Shown here: one piece after another, positions 44,698 through 54,130 of the stretch
Layout of the letters: the number at the start of each line of letters is the position of its first letter
Position numbering within the stretch: position 1 is the stretch's first letter
Source: Saprospiraceae bacterium
GTDB lineage: Bacteria; Bacteroidota; Bacteroidia; Chitinophagales; Saprospiraceae
Direction of reading: 5' to 3'
DNA: 64,000 nt
Assembly: GCA_020627705.1 (NCBI GenBank)
Contig: JAHDGJ010000010.1
Span: forward strand, 1-64,000
The notes under the pieces: model-generated
The model's input: the letters and a program-made list of their open reading frames with translations, nothing else
Databases searched by the model: none
What the model was told of the DNA's origin: nothing
Position numbers and translations under genes: made by a program

Positions 44698-46428
44698 ATG
44701 ATAAAGAACTTAAAACACGTATTGTGTAGCTGTCTGATCAGTATCAGTCTTATATCCTTTGGACAAAACAGCAACACACCCAAAAAGGTAACCAATACCT
44801 ATCTCATCAAAAACGTATTCATTACGTCAAATCCTGATGTTAGTCCAACTTTTGGATCGGTATTGATTAAAAATGGATTAATTCACCAGGTGGGTGCAGC
44901 GGTAGCGGCTCCTTTTGATGCCGAAATCATAGATGGAGATTCGATGTATATCTATCCAGGATTCATCGATGCGCTTTCGCATACTGCGATCAAAAGTACT
45001 GACGACGAAGACAGACCCAAGGCAGAAAATCCGGGTAATCCTCCCAACGATCTCGCTGGGATTATGCCCAACCGATCCGCTTTTTCTATGCTTTCTTCAG
45101 AAGAGAGCAGCCTAAAAGACATGAGAAAGGCCGGAATTTGCATTTCTCATGTAGTCCCAAAAGGAAATATGTTGCCCGGCAATGGCGCAATTATTCTGAC
45201 AGATGGCGACAGCCCTGAGGCATTGACCGTAAAAAAAGATGTTTCTATTTTTTCACAATTCAAGGGTGCAAGTCGCATGTATCCAGCCACGATCATTGGT
45301 GTTATGGCCAAATGGAGGGAATTGTACCGTAGAGCTGAAATCGCAATAAAACATGTCAGAAACTACAACATGAACCCTAGTGGTTTGTCGAGACCCAACC
45401 ATGACAAAGAATTGGAAGCCCTTTTTCCAGTTGTGGACAAAACAAAGAAGGTCTTTTTCAAAGCATCCAAAACTCAAAATATTTATCGCGCACTATCGCT
45501 TCAAAAAGACCTTGGTTTTCCTATTGTACTTACCGAAGTTCAGCACGTTTCGAATGCCTTGAACAAAATAAAAAGTGCCAAAGCGGGAGTTTTGCTTTCG
45601 TTAAAACTTCCAAAAGAAGAGAAGAAGAAAGAAGAAAAAGAGGAAGACGACAAAGAAGAGGGCCAAAAAGATGACAGTGGGGCCAAAAAAGAAAAAAAGA
45701 AGGATACGGATCCAGAAAAAGAAGCACTTGAAAAGCGAAAGAAAGAAAGCGTAAAGTCGTACTTGGAGCAAGCTTCAATCCTAGAAAAAAATAATATTCC
45801 TTTTGGTTTTTCATTTATTGATGGAAAGGCAAAGGATTTATTGCCCAATGTTAGAAGAATGATTGAGGCTGGCCTGAGCGAAAAAGCAGCCCTCAAAGCA
45901 ATGACAATATATCCAGCCAAAATTTTAGGAATCGACAACATTTGTGGAAGCTTGGACAAAGGAAAAATTGCCAATCTGGTGATGTCAGACAAACCAATTT
46001 TTGATGAAAAAACAAAATTGAAATATGTCTTTGTCGAAGGGAATCCATTTAAAATGGAAGAAAAAAAGAAAAAAGCATCTGCATCGGATGAGGATGCTGC
46101 AGATATTGTTGGCAAATGGAGTTACGAAATGGACATTCCAATGCCTGACAATACCGGAATCATTCTGATTTCAAAAACTGAAGATGGTCATTTAATCAAA
46201 ATAGCAAGTGTAGATGACCTTACTGATTTCGAAGAAATTGAAGATGCCGAACTAGACGGTGATAATCTAAGCTTTTCTTTTGATGTCGACAATGACGGCA
46301 TGACGATGAATATCGGTATGGATTTAAATTTTAGTGGAGAAAGTTTTGAAGGTACAATAACGCCAGGCGCTTTTGGTACATTCAACATTACCGGCAACAG
46401 AACTTCAAAAACCCCAGAAAAAAGATAG
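44698..46428 (+). CDS. Secreted amidohydrolase-like protein with degenerate metal site
   Basis: 576 residues. Signal peptide MIKNLKHVLCSCLISISLISFG. The composite N-terminal domain (NTYLIKNVFITSNPD) leads to YPGFIDALSHTAI, where the usual HxH metal motif has Leu instead of the first His. A Lys/Glu-rich linker lies about residues 305-345. The C-terminal amidohydrolase part (ALKAMTIYPAKILGIDNICGSLDKGKIANLV) is followed by an extra beta domain (about 475-576: DIVGKWSYEMDIPMPDNTG). Loss of metal ligands suggests a non-catalytic or altered subunit. It is first of three adjacent amidohydrolase-like genes. Confidence 0.85.
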   Translation: MIKNLKHVLCSCLISISLISFGQNSNTPKKVTNTYLIKNVFITSNPDVSPTFGSVLIKNGLIHQVGAAVAAPFDAEIIDGDSMYIYPGFIDALSHTAIKSTDDEDRPKAENPGNPPNDLAGIMPNRSAFSMLSSEESSLKDMRKAGICISHVVPKGNMLPGNGAIILTDGDSPEALTVKKDVSIFSQFKGASRMYPATIIGVMAKWRELYRRAEIAIKHVRNYNMNPSGLSRPNHDKELEALFPVVDKTKKVFFKASKTQNIYRALSLQKDLGFPIVLTEVQHVSNALNKIKSAKAGVLLSLKLPKEEKKKEEKEEDDKEEGQKDDSGAKKEKKKDTDPEKEALEKRKKESVKSYLEQASILEKNNIPFGFSFIDGKAKDLLPNVRRMIEAGLSEKAALKAMTIYPAKILGIDNICGSLDKGKIANLVMSDKPIFDEKTKLKYVFVEGNPFKMEEKKKKASASDEDAADIVGKWSYEMDIPMPDNTGIILISKTEDGHLIKIASVDDLTDFEEIEDAELDGDNLSFSFDVDNDGMTMNIGMDLNFSGESFEGTITPGAFGTFNITGNRTSKTPEKR

Positions 46429-46433
46429 GAATC

Positions 46434-47783
46434 ATGAAAAATAAATATTCAGCAATTATATTTTTCTTGATGTTGGCGCTAGGCCTGCACAGTCAAGATG
46501 TTTTAATAAAAAATGGAACACTGCTCACGATAACAGATGGTGTAAAAGAAAACACCGATCTTCTGATTCGAAATGGGAAAATTGATCAAATAGCAAAAGG
46601 GTTAAAAGCAAGTGCCGGGATAGAGGTCATAGATGCCCAAGGCATGTTCGTCATGCCAGGCATTATTGATGCACATTCCCATCTGGGCATCGATGCGGTT
46701 AATGAGGCCACGGATCCAAACACCGCAATGGTTTGGGTTGGAGATGCTTTAAACCCTTACGATGTTGGTATCTATCGTGCATTGGCTGGTGGCGTCACCA
46801 TTAGTCATGCCATGCATGGATCCGCTAATGCAGTGGGAGGTCAATGCGAAACAATCAAGCATCGATGGGGCGTACACGATCCAGATGAACTCCGAATGGA
46901 AGGAGCACCAAGAACCATCAAATTTGCCTTAGGTGAAAACCCAATGCGGGTGCACGGAGAAGGCCGAAGAATTACTCCTCGGACCCGTATGGGCGTCGAA
47001 CAAGTATTTAGAAAATCCTTCGCCGATGCACAAGTCTACATGGAAAACTGGAATCAATTTAACTCGGGCAAAATCAAATCTCCACCGCAGTATGATCTAA
47101 AAATGGAGACGATGGCGGACATCCTCAAAGGTGAGATTTTGATTCATTGCCACTCGTACAGAGCCGACGAGCTTTTGATGTTGCTCAATGTGCTTTCTGA
47201 TTATGGCGTAAAAAACATCACTTTCCAGCATGTAAATGAAGGATTTAAGGTCGCGCCCGAATTGGCTGAATTTGGTGCACATGCCTCGGTATTTTCTGAT
47301 TGGTGGGCTTATAAATTTGAAGTGTATTACTCCACCGCGTACAATGCAGCCATATTGACAAAAAACGGTGTAGTTACTTCTATAAATTCTGACTCTCGTG
47401 AATTGATTAGACATCTTTATCACGAGGCGGCTAAAACTCAAAAATATGGAGATCTTTCTGACAATGAAGCCTTGCGCCTCATTACGATAAACCCGGCCAT
47501 ACAATTGGGTATTGACAAGCGGGTAGGCTCTTTGGAAAAAGGAAAAGAAGGCGATGTGGCTATCTTCAAAAACCACCCTTTATCGATTTATGCCGTCCCA
47601 CAAAAAACGATAGTGGATGGTGTTGTTCGATTCGATATCGATGCAGATCCTGATGACATTCGGATCGACGTTGATCCCAACGAGACTATACCAGCTTACA
47701 TCGAAACACAATCACAAAATGCAAAAGGATGCAGTGATGGATGCATGCAAGGAGTTCACGAAATTTTAGGCCACAAACATTAA
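46434..47783 (+). CDS. Secreted amidohydrolase with intact metal motif
   Basis: 449 residues, signal peptide ending near LGLHS-QD. PGIIDAHSHLGID carries the complete HxH. Further ligands are visible in LIHCHSYRADELL, ITFQHVNEGFK and the catalytic acid in TSINSDSRELIRH. The C-terminus has the standard ALRLITINPAIQLGIDKRVGS signature. It resembles imidazolonepropionase-like metallo-hydrolases; the substrate is unknown. It starts 5 bp after the preceding gene and is the only one of the three with a full active site, so it is the likely catalytic partner. Confidence 0.9.
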   Translation: MKNKYSAIIFFLMLALGLHSQDVLIKNGTLLTITDGVKENTDLLIRNGKIDQIAKGLKASAGIEVIDAQGMFVMPGIIDAHSHLGIDAVNEATDPNTAMVWVGDALNPYDVGIYRALAGGVTISHAMHGSANAVGGQCETIKHRWGVHDPDELRMEGAPRTIKFALGENPMRVHGEGRRITPRTRMGVEQVFRKSFADAQVYMENWNQFNSGKIKSPPQYDLKMETMADILKGEILIHCHSYRADELLMLLNVLSDYGVKNITFQHVNEGFKVAPELAEFGAHASVFSDWWAYKFEVYYSTAYNAAILTKNGVVTSINSDSRELIRHLYHEAAKTQKYGDLSDNEALRLITINPAIQLGIDKRVGSLEKGKEGDVAIFKNHPLSIYAVPQKTIVDGVVRFDIDADPDDIRIDVDPNETIPAYIETQSQNAKGCSDGCMQGVHEILGHKH

Positions 47784-47793
47784 AAGCGAAGAC

Positions 47794-49098
47794 ATGAAAA
47801 TTACCAGATATATAACGATGCTGACTTTTTGCTTCACGGCTTTTCTCCTAAATGGCCAAATGAGTCAAAAGTCAAAAAATGGAAGTTTCTTAATTAAGAA
47901 TGCCACCCTAGTCACAGTAACTAACGGAAGTTACGTAGGAGATCTTTTGGTTAAGGATGGGATCATTGCAGAAATAGGCAAAGATGTTTCTGCTCAAGCA
48001 GACCAAACTATTGATGCCACTGGAAAATTTGTTTATCCAGGCATGATTGATGGCGCGACACATATTGGTCTTGGTGAAATTGGGGCGGTGTCTTTAACAC
48101 AAGACTACAACGAACTTGGAGACTTCATTCCTCACATGCAAGCACTCACTGCAGTTAACCCAAACAGTGTAAACATTCCAGTAAATAGAGTGGCTGGGGT
48201 TACTACGGCACTAACCTACCCTTCTGGAGGGCTTTTCCCAGGCACCGCAGCTTTAATCCATTTGCATGGGTATACTCCTGAGCAAATGTATGCTGACTTC
48301 AGAGCTCCAATTATGAATTTCCCTTCCTCCGGCAAAAGAGGACGTTGGGACAGAAGATCAGAAGACGAGATCAAAAAGCAAGAGGAAAAAGCGTTGAAGA
48401 AACTAAATGACATTTGGAGCAAAGCAAAGCAGTATGCTCGAATAGATTCTTTGGCACTTGCTGGCAATAAAAAAAGAAACGACTACAACCCTCAAATGGA
48501 TGCTTTGCTTCCTGTGGTCAGAGGAGCGCAATCAATGATCATAAACGTAAATAAAAAGGCGGATATCTTATCCGCAATTAAATGGGTGGAAGAAAAAGAG
48601 ATCAAAGCAATTTTTATGGGTGTAGCAGAAGGTTGGCGCGTCGCTGACGAAATTGCCAAAAGCGGCATACCGGTAATCGTTGGGCCAGTTCTTGATAATC
48701 CAAGAAGAAATTCTGACCCGTACGAAATCAATTATGCCAATCCTGGCATTCTTCAAAAAGCTGGTGTCCTTGTGTGCATAAGGACAAATGAAACAGAAAA
48801 CGTTCGAAATTTACCATACAATGCTGGTTTTGCTGCAACTTACGGCATGGGTATCGAAGAGGCCTTAAAAGCAATCACAATCAACGCTGCTAAGATTTTT
48901 GGAGTGGATCAAAAACTTGGAAGCTTGGAGAAAGGAAAAATTGCAAACCTCTTTATTTCTACAGGTGATCCATTCGAAACGAAAACAGACATTACAGATT
49001 TGTTTATTTCCGGATGGAAAGTGCCAATGGAGAGTCGACATACCCTACTGTATGATGAATTTTTAGAAAGAGATCCTGGGCTTGATTCGAGGAAATAG
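47794..49098 (+). CDS. Secreted amidohydrolase-like protein, metal motif degenerate
   Basis: 434 residues. Signal peptide MKITRYITMLTFCFTAFLLNG. The fold matches its neighbours (FLIKNATLVTVTNGSYVGDLLVKDG; AAKIFGVDQKLGSLEKGKIANLF). The HxH region reads YPGMIDGATHIGL, with Ala in place of the first His. A helical insertion with KKQEEKALKKLND occurs mid-chain. It starts 10 bp after the catalytic paralogue. It and the first gene of the trio could form hetero-oligomers with the middle one (inference). Confidence 0.86.
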   Translation: MKITRYITMLTFCFTAFLLNGQMSQKSKNGSFLIKNATLVTVTNGSYVGDLLVKDGIIAEIGKDVSAQADQTIDATGKFVYPGMIDGATHIGLGEIGAVSLTQDYNELGDFIPHMQALTAVNPNSVNIPVNRVAGVTTALTYPSGGLFPGTAALIHLHGYTPEQMYADFRAPIMNFPSSGKRGRWDRRSEDEIKKQEEKALKKLNDIWSKAKQYARIDSLALAGNKKRNDYNPQMDALLPVVRGAQSMIINVNKKADILSAIKWVEEKEIKAIFMGVAEGWRVADEIAKSGIPVIVGPVLDNPRRNSDPYEINYANPGILQKAGVLVCIRTNETENVRNLPYNAGFAATYGMGIEEALKAITINAAKIFGVDQKLGSLEKGKIANLFISTGDPFETKTDITDLFISGWKVPMESRHTLLYDEFLERDPGLDSRK

Positions 49099-49141
49099 TT
49101 TCTAATATCGTGTTTGCTTTTGTAGTGGAAAAATTTTGACT

Positions 49142-49585
49142 ATGCGTGTACTCTTTGTTTTGAGTTTTGTTCTTGGTTGTTCGATCCTGTTTGGACAGAC
49201 CAAACAAAATGAGATAAACTCCTTTGCTAATAAGAAAGAAAAATATTGGCTAAAGAATCAAAATATTGATTTGTTTAAGGTTCCACTTAACGACAAAATG
49301 TTTGCCACCAACGTTTCGAAATCGATCTCTTTAAATGAATCCTATAAAGATGAAACTGCGAAATACAGCGCCTTTCTGGCTGGAGGAGTGTTTGGAATCC
49401 TGACAGGGATTGGTACGGCTATCGCAGGAAAATCGAATCAAACCAATGCAATACTTGGAGGTTTAGGTCTAGGCTGTACAGTGATGGCGATTAATATCAA
49501 CAAAAAGAGAAAAAAAACCAAAGTAAAACTAAAAGATCAATTAGATCTGACTAGAAGTCAATATCAACTGCTGCTCAAAAACTAA
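49142..49585 (+). CDS. Secreted protein of a paralogous pair, unknown function
   Basis: 147 residues from ATG 49142 (a TTG two codons earlier is possible). Signal peptide MRVLFVLSFVLGCSILFG-QT. The mature part holds KYWLKNQNIDLFKVPLND, KSISLNESYKDE, a glycine-rich hydrophobic segment (AGGVFGILTGIGTAIAG) and a basic region (KKRKKTKVKLKDQL). The next gene encodes a paralogue with the same layout one base after this stop. Confidence 0.7.
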   Translation: MRVLFVLSFVLGCSILFGQTKQNEINSFANKKEKYWLKNQNIDLFKVPLNDKMFATNVSKSISLNESYKDETAKYSAFLAGGVFGILTGIGTAIAGKSNQTNAILGGLGLGCTVMAININKKRKKTKVKLKDQLDLTRSQYQLLLKN

Positions 49586-49586
49586 A

Positions 49587-50033
49587 ATGCTTCGCTCCGT
49601 TTATATTTTAGGAATTGTTGCCTTTGTGAACTTGGCTGGATATTGTCAGCAAAATTTTAATCAATTAAACCCATACGTTAGCAACTCACAAATCTTTTGG
49701 TTGAAAAAACAGGACATTGATCTCACCAAAAAATCAATTTTTGAGGCAGATTTTCAAAGCGCCATTCAGAAGAGTATACGGCTACATCAATCCGAAAAAA
49801 AACTCCAGTCTCAGTTTGGATTACTTTGCGCTTTATCAGGTGTGGGCATAGGTGCAAGTCTATCAAACAGCAATACCTCATTTACGAGTAAGAGTCTCAA
49901 TTCTGTATTTGGAAGCCTGGGAATTATATGCGGAGGAATCGCTGTCAAAAAATTTATTGACATGCGAAACAAACGAAGTGAAAAACAGCAACAACTCGCT
50001 ATCAGCAAATCCCTATTTGACAAATATTTTTAG
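49587..50033 (+). CDS. Secreted protein, paralogue of the preceding gene
   Basis: 148 residues. Signal peptide MLRSVYILGIVAFVNLAGYC-QQ. Shared pattern with the gene before: IFWLKKQDIDLTKKSIFE, QKSIRLHQSEKK, hydrophobic glycine-rich segments, then DMRNKRSEKQQQLAISKSLFD. Sequence identity is low but colinear, so this is an old tandem duplication. No functional motif is recognised. Confidence 0.7.
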   Translation: MLRSVYILGIVAFVNLAGYCQQNFNQLNPYVSNSQIFWLKKQDIDLTKKSIFEADFQSAIQKSIRLHQSEKKLQSQFGLLCALSGVGIGASLSNSNTSFTSKSLNSVFGSLGIICGGIAVKKFIDMRNKRSEKQQQLAISKSLFDKYF

Positions 50034-50110
50034 CTTAAAGAGTCCTTACCAAATGCTTGACTATTAATTGCGGCAGAGCTAGTTTTGCGCACTTTTTAAA
50101 ATCTACGTTT

Positions 50111-50683
50111 ATGGATGCAAAAGAATTTATATCAGTCACGCTTATTTTGTTTTCGGTCATAGACATTCTTGGGAATATTCCAATTATTATATCTCTAAAG
50201 GAATCTGGAAAGAAAATCGAGTCAGGCAAAGCGACCATAGCATGTGCCATTATTATGATTTTATTTCTTTTTGTCGGCGAAAATCTTCTAAAATTATTTG
50301 GTGTTGATTTAGAGTCCTTTGCCTTAGCGGGTGCCTTGGTTATCTTTTTAATCGGTCTCGAAATGGTCCTTGGAAGAGACATCTTCAAGTCTTCGCCAAA
50401 TTTAAATTCTGTGTCGGTTTTCCCATTGGCGTTTCCCTTAATAGCTGGAGCAGGAACCTTGACAACTATTCTTACCCTAAAAGTGGAATATCAGATTCCC
50501 AACATCATCATTGGGATAGTAATAAACTTGCTAATAATTTTTGTTGTGCTGAGATCTTCTGGCTGGATACAAAAAAGAATTGGTTCTCAAGGAGTAGAAA
50601 TATTGAGAAAAATATTTGGGATTATACTCCTAGCCATTGCGATTAAAATTGGGAAAACGCATTTGACCACCATGTTTATGTAA
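50111..50683 (+). CDS. MarC-family integral membrane protein
   Basis: 190 residues from ATG 50111; the frame extends 18 codons upstream from 50057 but that leader is not MarC-like. Six hydrophobic segments are present. Typical MarC sequences: FSVIDILGNIPIIISL near the N-terminus, FALAGALVIFLIGLEMVLG, and FPLAFPLIAGAGTLTTIL. The transport function of the family is unresolved. It ends at a bidirectional terminator facing the MscS gene. Confidence 0.88.
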   Translation: MDAKEFISVTLILFSVIDILGNIPIIISLKESGKKIESGKATIACAIIMILFLFVGENLLKLFGVDLESFALAGALVIFLIGLEMVLGRDIFKSSPNLNSVSVFPLAFPLIAGAGTLTTILTLKVEYQIPNIIIGIVINLLIIFVVLRSSGWIQKRIGSQGVEILRKIFGIILLAIAIKIGKTHLTTMFM

Positions 50684-50689
50684 TTAAAA

Positions 50690-50722
50690 AAGGAGGCATC
50701 AATACAACATTGATGCCTCCTT
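50690..50722. terminator. Bidirectional terminator between marC-like and mscS-like genes
   Basis: Perfect 14-bp stem AAGGAGGCATCAAT / ATTGATGCCTCCTT with a 5-nt loop. An A run lies on the left and a TTAATATT end on the right; the convergent genes end on each side. Confidence 0.88.
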
Positions 50723-50748
50723 AATATTAAATCAATCGTAAAAAACGA

Positions 50749-51576
50749 TTAGATGTTTTTAATTCGACGCGCTGGGTAAGCAACAGTAATACCTGCTTCT
50801 CCAAAGGCTTTCTTAATTTCTTTGTAAGAATTAAAATATACATCCCAGTACGTAGCGTCTGTAGCATATGGTCTTACAGCCAAAAGAATATTGTTTTCGT
50901 CAAATTTCTCAATTTCTATCGTTGGTTCGTCTGGCAATCTCTCTGTCACTTTATCTAAAGCGTTTCTGATAATGCCTTGCACCTTTTCAAAATCCTCTTC
51001 ATAAGGCATAGCTACATTAAGATCCACACGAAGTTTGCCATTTGCAGTTAGGTTTGTCATGATTCCACTTGTAGCAATTCCATTAGGCATGATCACTTTT
51101 TTGTTATCCAGTGTATTAATGATTGTATTGAATACCTGAATCTCTTCAACGTGTCCGACAGTACCTTGAATATCAACTAAATCACCAACTCTGTATGGTT
51201 TGAATAGAAGTACCATTACTCCAGACGCGAAATGCCCTAAAGTGCCAGACATCGCAGCTCCAATTGCAAGACCAGCACCGGCAATCAAAGCGGCAAAAGC
51301 AGTAATTTCTATTCCTACAGCGCCAGCAGCAGTAATCACAACAAGTACTTTGAGCAAAACACTTACGAGTGACTTCAAAAATGGCTGAAGATCTTGATCC
51401 ACACCAGATCTTTGCATGGATTTTCCAATAAAATTTACTATCATTTTAACGATCCAAAAACCAATAATTAAAATGAGAATAGCGCCAACAATCTTAGGTG
51501 CATAGCCTATGGCAGCATCGATATATCCAGGGATACGATCCGAAAAACTAAATACTTGATCAACTTGTTCTTCCAT
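50749..51576 (-). CDS. Small-conductance mechanosensitive channel (MscS family)
   Basis: 275 residues, the classic short MscS size. Transmembrane helices occur near 20-45 (KIVGAILILIIGFWIVKMIV) and 68-90. The pore helix is rich in Gly and Ala (AALIAGAGLAIGAAMSGTLGHFASG). The beta domain VGDLVDIQGTVGHVEEIQVFNTII is followed by the C-terminal alpha-beta part. It forms heptameric channels that release solutes on hypo-osmotic shock. It is a monocistronic minus-strand gene. Confidence 0.94.
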   Translation of the reverse strand: MEEQVDQVFSFSDRIPGYIDAAIGYAPKIVGAILILIIGFWIVKMIVNFIGKSMQRSGVDQDLQPFLKSLVSVLLKVLVVITAAGAVGIEITAFAALIAGAGLAIGAAMSGTLGHFASGVMVLLFKPYRVGDLVDIQGTVGHVEEIQVFNTIINTLDNKKVIMPNGIATSGIMTNLTANGKLRVDLNVAMPYEEDFEKVQGIIRNALDKVTERLPDEPTIEIEKFDENNILLAVRPYATDATYWDVYFNSYKEIKKAFGEAGITVAYPARRIKNI

Positions 51577-51849
51577 TTTTTAACGTTTGTGTTTGTTTTA
51601 AAAAAATTGGGACGCGGGCAATTATTAAAAGTAACCTCACAAAAAGGCATTACTTCAAAAAAAACAGTGTCCCAATATTGCTAGATTGAAACTATGCGTA
51701 ATCACCAGATGTTAAGAGGAAACTTAAACTGATTCGAGGACGAAGTTTAATGAGTTCTGCATAAACGCAGCGCGATCACCTTTAACTTTCTTTTACATAC
51801 AATTAATCAAAAGAACATTATATTGTATTGAAGCACTTCACTTTTTACA

Positions 51850-53328
51850 TTGGTTTTAACAAGGGATTTATATCTTGAAATTTTTAGAAAGTCTAAAACG
51901 AATTGTTGCATCGTTGATGTATCAACATTAGAAATAGTAGAAATCAATGAGGCCTTTTCTTTGGCATTCAATATCAACCCCGCTACTTTTCAAACAACGT
52001 CAATAAAAGAATTTATTGATCAAGAGGATTTAATTCTTTTTGAAACAGATTTGCAAAGTATTAAATCAGGAAGGAGTACTTCTTTTCGAAAAACATTAAA
52101 ATTTTGTACTCGCGCTAAAGAAACTTTTTGGGGAGATCTAGATCTGATTGATTTAGAAGAAAAAAAACCTCACTTGGCTTTTGTATCCATAAGAGATGTA
52201 TCTCGATATAAAAATTCAGAGTTCAAATTAGTTTCAAGCGAAGCCAAGTACAAACAACTTTTCGATCATTCTTTAAATGCAATTAGCATATTTGACGTAG
52301 AAAAAGAATGCTACATTGATTGCAATAAAACATTCACATCACTCTATGGGTACACCAAATCTGAACTCGCTAAAATCTCGCCCGTAGACCTTGCTTGGAG
52401 TCAAAGGAGTGATGATATCTATAAGATTAGGTTCGAGCAAAACCTAATACGACTCAAAAACAACGAAACTATCAGATTTGAATCCGAACACAAAAACAAA
52501 AAAGGCGATAAGGTATTCGTGGATGTCATTCTTATTCCCTTCCTAAACAATGAAAAGCTCCACATTAAGCAAGTCACTACAGATATTTCGGAAAGAAAAA
52601 AGTCGAGAGAACAGCTTCAGCAAAGCATGGAAGATTTGAGGTCAAAGAATGAAGAACTAGAGCATTTTGCCTATGTAACTTCTCATGATCTTAAAGAACC
52701 TCTTACGACTATTATTGCCTTTACTAAGTTAATTAAGCGGGAATTTGAAATCGAAAAAGATCCCAAACTACTTGAATATTTAGATTATGTAATCAACTCT
52801 GGGATAAGGTTGAAAGCCATGGTAAAAAACATACTCGAATATTCTAAATTAAATTCTAAAAGCATCAAGTTAGAGGACATTCCAATCCTTAAACTGATAA
52901 GAGAAATAGAACTAGATCTTCAATCCCTATCTATAAATCAACCCGTTCGATTTCATCTAAATCAAGAGTTGCCCAAAACTATACAGGGAAACAAAAGCTA
53001 CATATACCAACTTTTTCAAAATTTATTGAAGAATGCCTTAAAGTTTAAGCATCCCGAAAGAGATTTGAAAATTGAAATTCAATACCAAGATTTAGCCAAA
53101 TTTCATCAATTCACGGTCGTAGACAATGGGATAGGCATTGAAGAAAAACTATCATCTGAGATTTTTACCATTTTCAAAAAAGGCAATGCATCAAATTCCA
53201 ACGAAGGAAACGGAATTGGCTTGGCAATTTGCAAAAAAGTTGTGGAGTTACACAAGGGTATGATTTGGATAGAGTCAGAACTTGGCAAAGGAAGTAGATT
53301 TCACTTTAAACTTCCCAAAAAGCAATGA
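51850..53328 (+). CDS. PAS-domain sensor histidine kinase (orphan)
   Basis: 492 residues from a TTG start at 51850, the only start-like codon in the open frame. Two PAS domains (about 5-118 and 122-245: SEAKYKQLFDHSLNAISIFD) precede HisKA with the phospho-His in AYVTSHDLKEPLTTI (about 278). HATPase_c has NLLKNALKFKHPERD, VDNGIGIEEKL and GNGIGLAICKKVVELHKG. There is no membrane segment and no response regulator next door. It resembles soluble phytochrome-type or bacteriophytochrome-like kinases in the catalytic half. Confidence 0.9.
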   Translation: MVLTRDLYLEIFRKSKTNCCIVDVSTLEIVEINEAFSLAFNINPATFQTTSIKEFIDQEDLILFETDLQSIKSGRSTSFRKTLKFCTRAKETFWGDLDLIDLEEKKPHLAFVSIRDVSRYKNSEFKLVSSEAKYKQLFDHSLNAISIFDVEKECYIDCNKTFTSLYGYTKSELAKISPVDLAWSQRSDDIYKIRFEQNLIRLKNNETIRFESEHKNKKGDKVFVDVILIPFLNNEKLHIKQVTTDISERKKSREQLQQSMEDLRSKNEELEHFAYVTSHDLKEPLTTIIAFTKLIKREFEIEKDPKLLEYLDYVINSGIRLKAMVKNILEYSKLNSKSIKLEDIPILKLIREIELDLQSLSINQPVRFHLNQELPKTIQGNKSYIYQLFQNLLKNALKFKHPERDLKIEIQYQDLAKFHQFTVVDNGIGIEEKLSSEIFTIFKKGNASNSNEGNGIGLAICKKVVELHKGMIWIESELGKGSRFHFKLPKKQ

Positions 53329-53358
53329 AATAAAATGTAAGAAGATTTTGAAGTACTA

Positions 53359-54078
53359 TTACCGGATCTCTAACTGACCAAATTCCGTATGCTCTTTGAT
53401 TAAATCTACATGTTCAAAATCAATGGTAGTCTCTTCCAAATTCCCTTCCACACACGTGATGCTTATCGTTTTGACTTTATCTTCTCGATTCATTATCAAT
53501 CCATTGGACAAATCGCCTTTGGATTTATCTCCATGAAAAGCCATTATTTCCTTTTTAGAAGGTGCCGGATGTGCAGTGCTCCATTCTTTAAACCAATCGC
53601 GACGCATAGCTCTCCATTCATTAGTATAAAGCGTGGAGGAGGCCCAAATGTGACGTTTACTGTTGTCCAATTGCAGCACATGTTTTTTTATTCCATCCCA
53701 TCTTAACTCCAGCAACAAATCATGGGCACAAATCACCAAAGTAAAAGGCTCTATATTTTCAAGGGAATATTCCAATATAAAATCATCGATGGATGATGAA
53801 GAAAGTGCATCCAAAACAACAAGTCCCCTGCTCATCCTGTATGGCGGATTTCTTTGGTGAAAATCAAATGCTCCATTCAAAAGACACACTACCCTTCCAT
53901 TTTGAGAAGCACCAATCCAACTTCCGTGGGCATGTGGATCTTCAGGGAAAAGCACTTCTACATCATTTATTCGCTGCTTTTTTATCGCCAATGCAGCCCT
54001 TCCAGGTGCCTCATCTCGATTGGAAGTCAATAAGAAATTTTTGTTTCCCATCATGGGAATGTAAGTAACTGTACACAT
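53359..54078 (-). CDS. NRDE/TANGO2-family protein
   Basis: 239 residues. The N-terminus MCTVTYIP ... FLLTSNRDEAPGR contains the family-defining N-R-D-E motif after a Cys at position 2. HAHGSWIGASQNGRVVCLLNG and RNPPYRMSRGLVVLD follow the family pattern. Cys2 would be N-terminal after Met removal, as in Ntn-like hydrolases (inference from the fold family). TANGO2 homologues have been linked to heme handling. It is divergent from the DinB-like gene. Confidence 0.88.
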   Translation of the reverse strand: MCTVTYIPMMGNKNFLLTSNRDEAPGRAALAIKKQRINDVEVLFPEDPHAHGSWIGASQNGRVVCLLNGAFDFHQRNPPYRMSRGLVVLDALSSSSIDDFILEYSLENIEPFTLVICAHDLLLELRWDGIKKHVLQLDNSKRHIWASSTLYTNEWRAMRRDWFKEWSTAHPAPSKKEIMAFHGDKSKGDLSNGLIMNREDKVKTISITCVEGNLEETTIDFEHVDLIKEHTEFGQLEIR

Positions 54079-54130
54079 CGAATTGTAAACAATTTATTAA
54101 TAGTATATTAGGTTAAAGATTAATGCGGTC

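Noticed and set aside
45530-46115. Minus-strand frames rich in Ser and Phe opposite the first amidohydrolase-like gene
   Set aside because: They mirror the Lys/Glu-rich linker on the coding strand and have no independent support.
51577-51849. Possible small gene in the gap between the MscS-like and PAS kinase genes
   Set aside because: Only very short frames occur on either strand; no hairpin or box pattern stands out.
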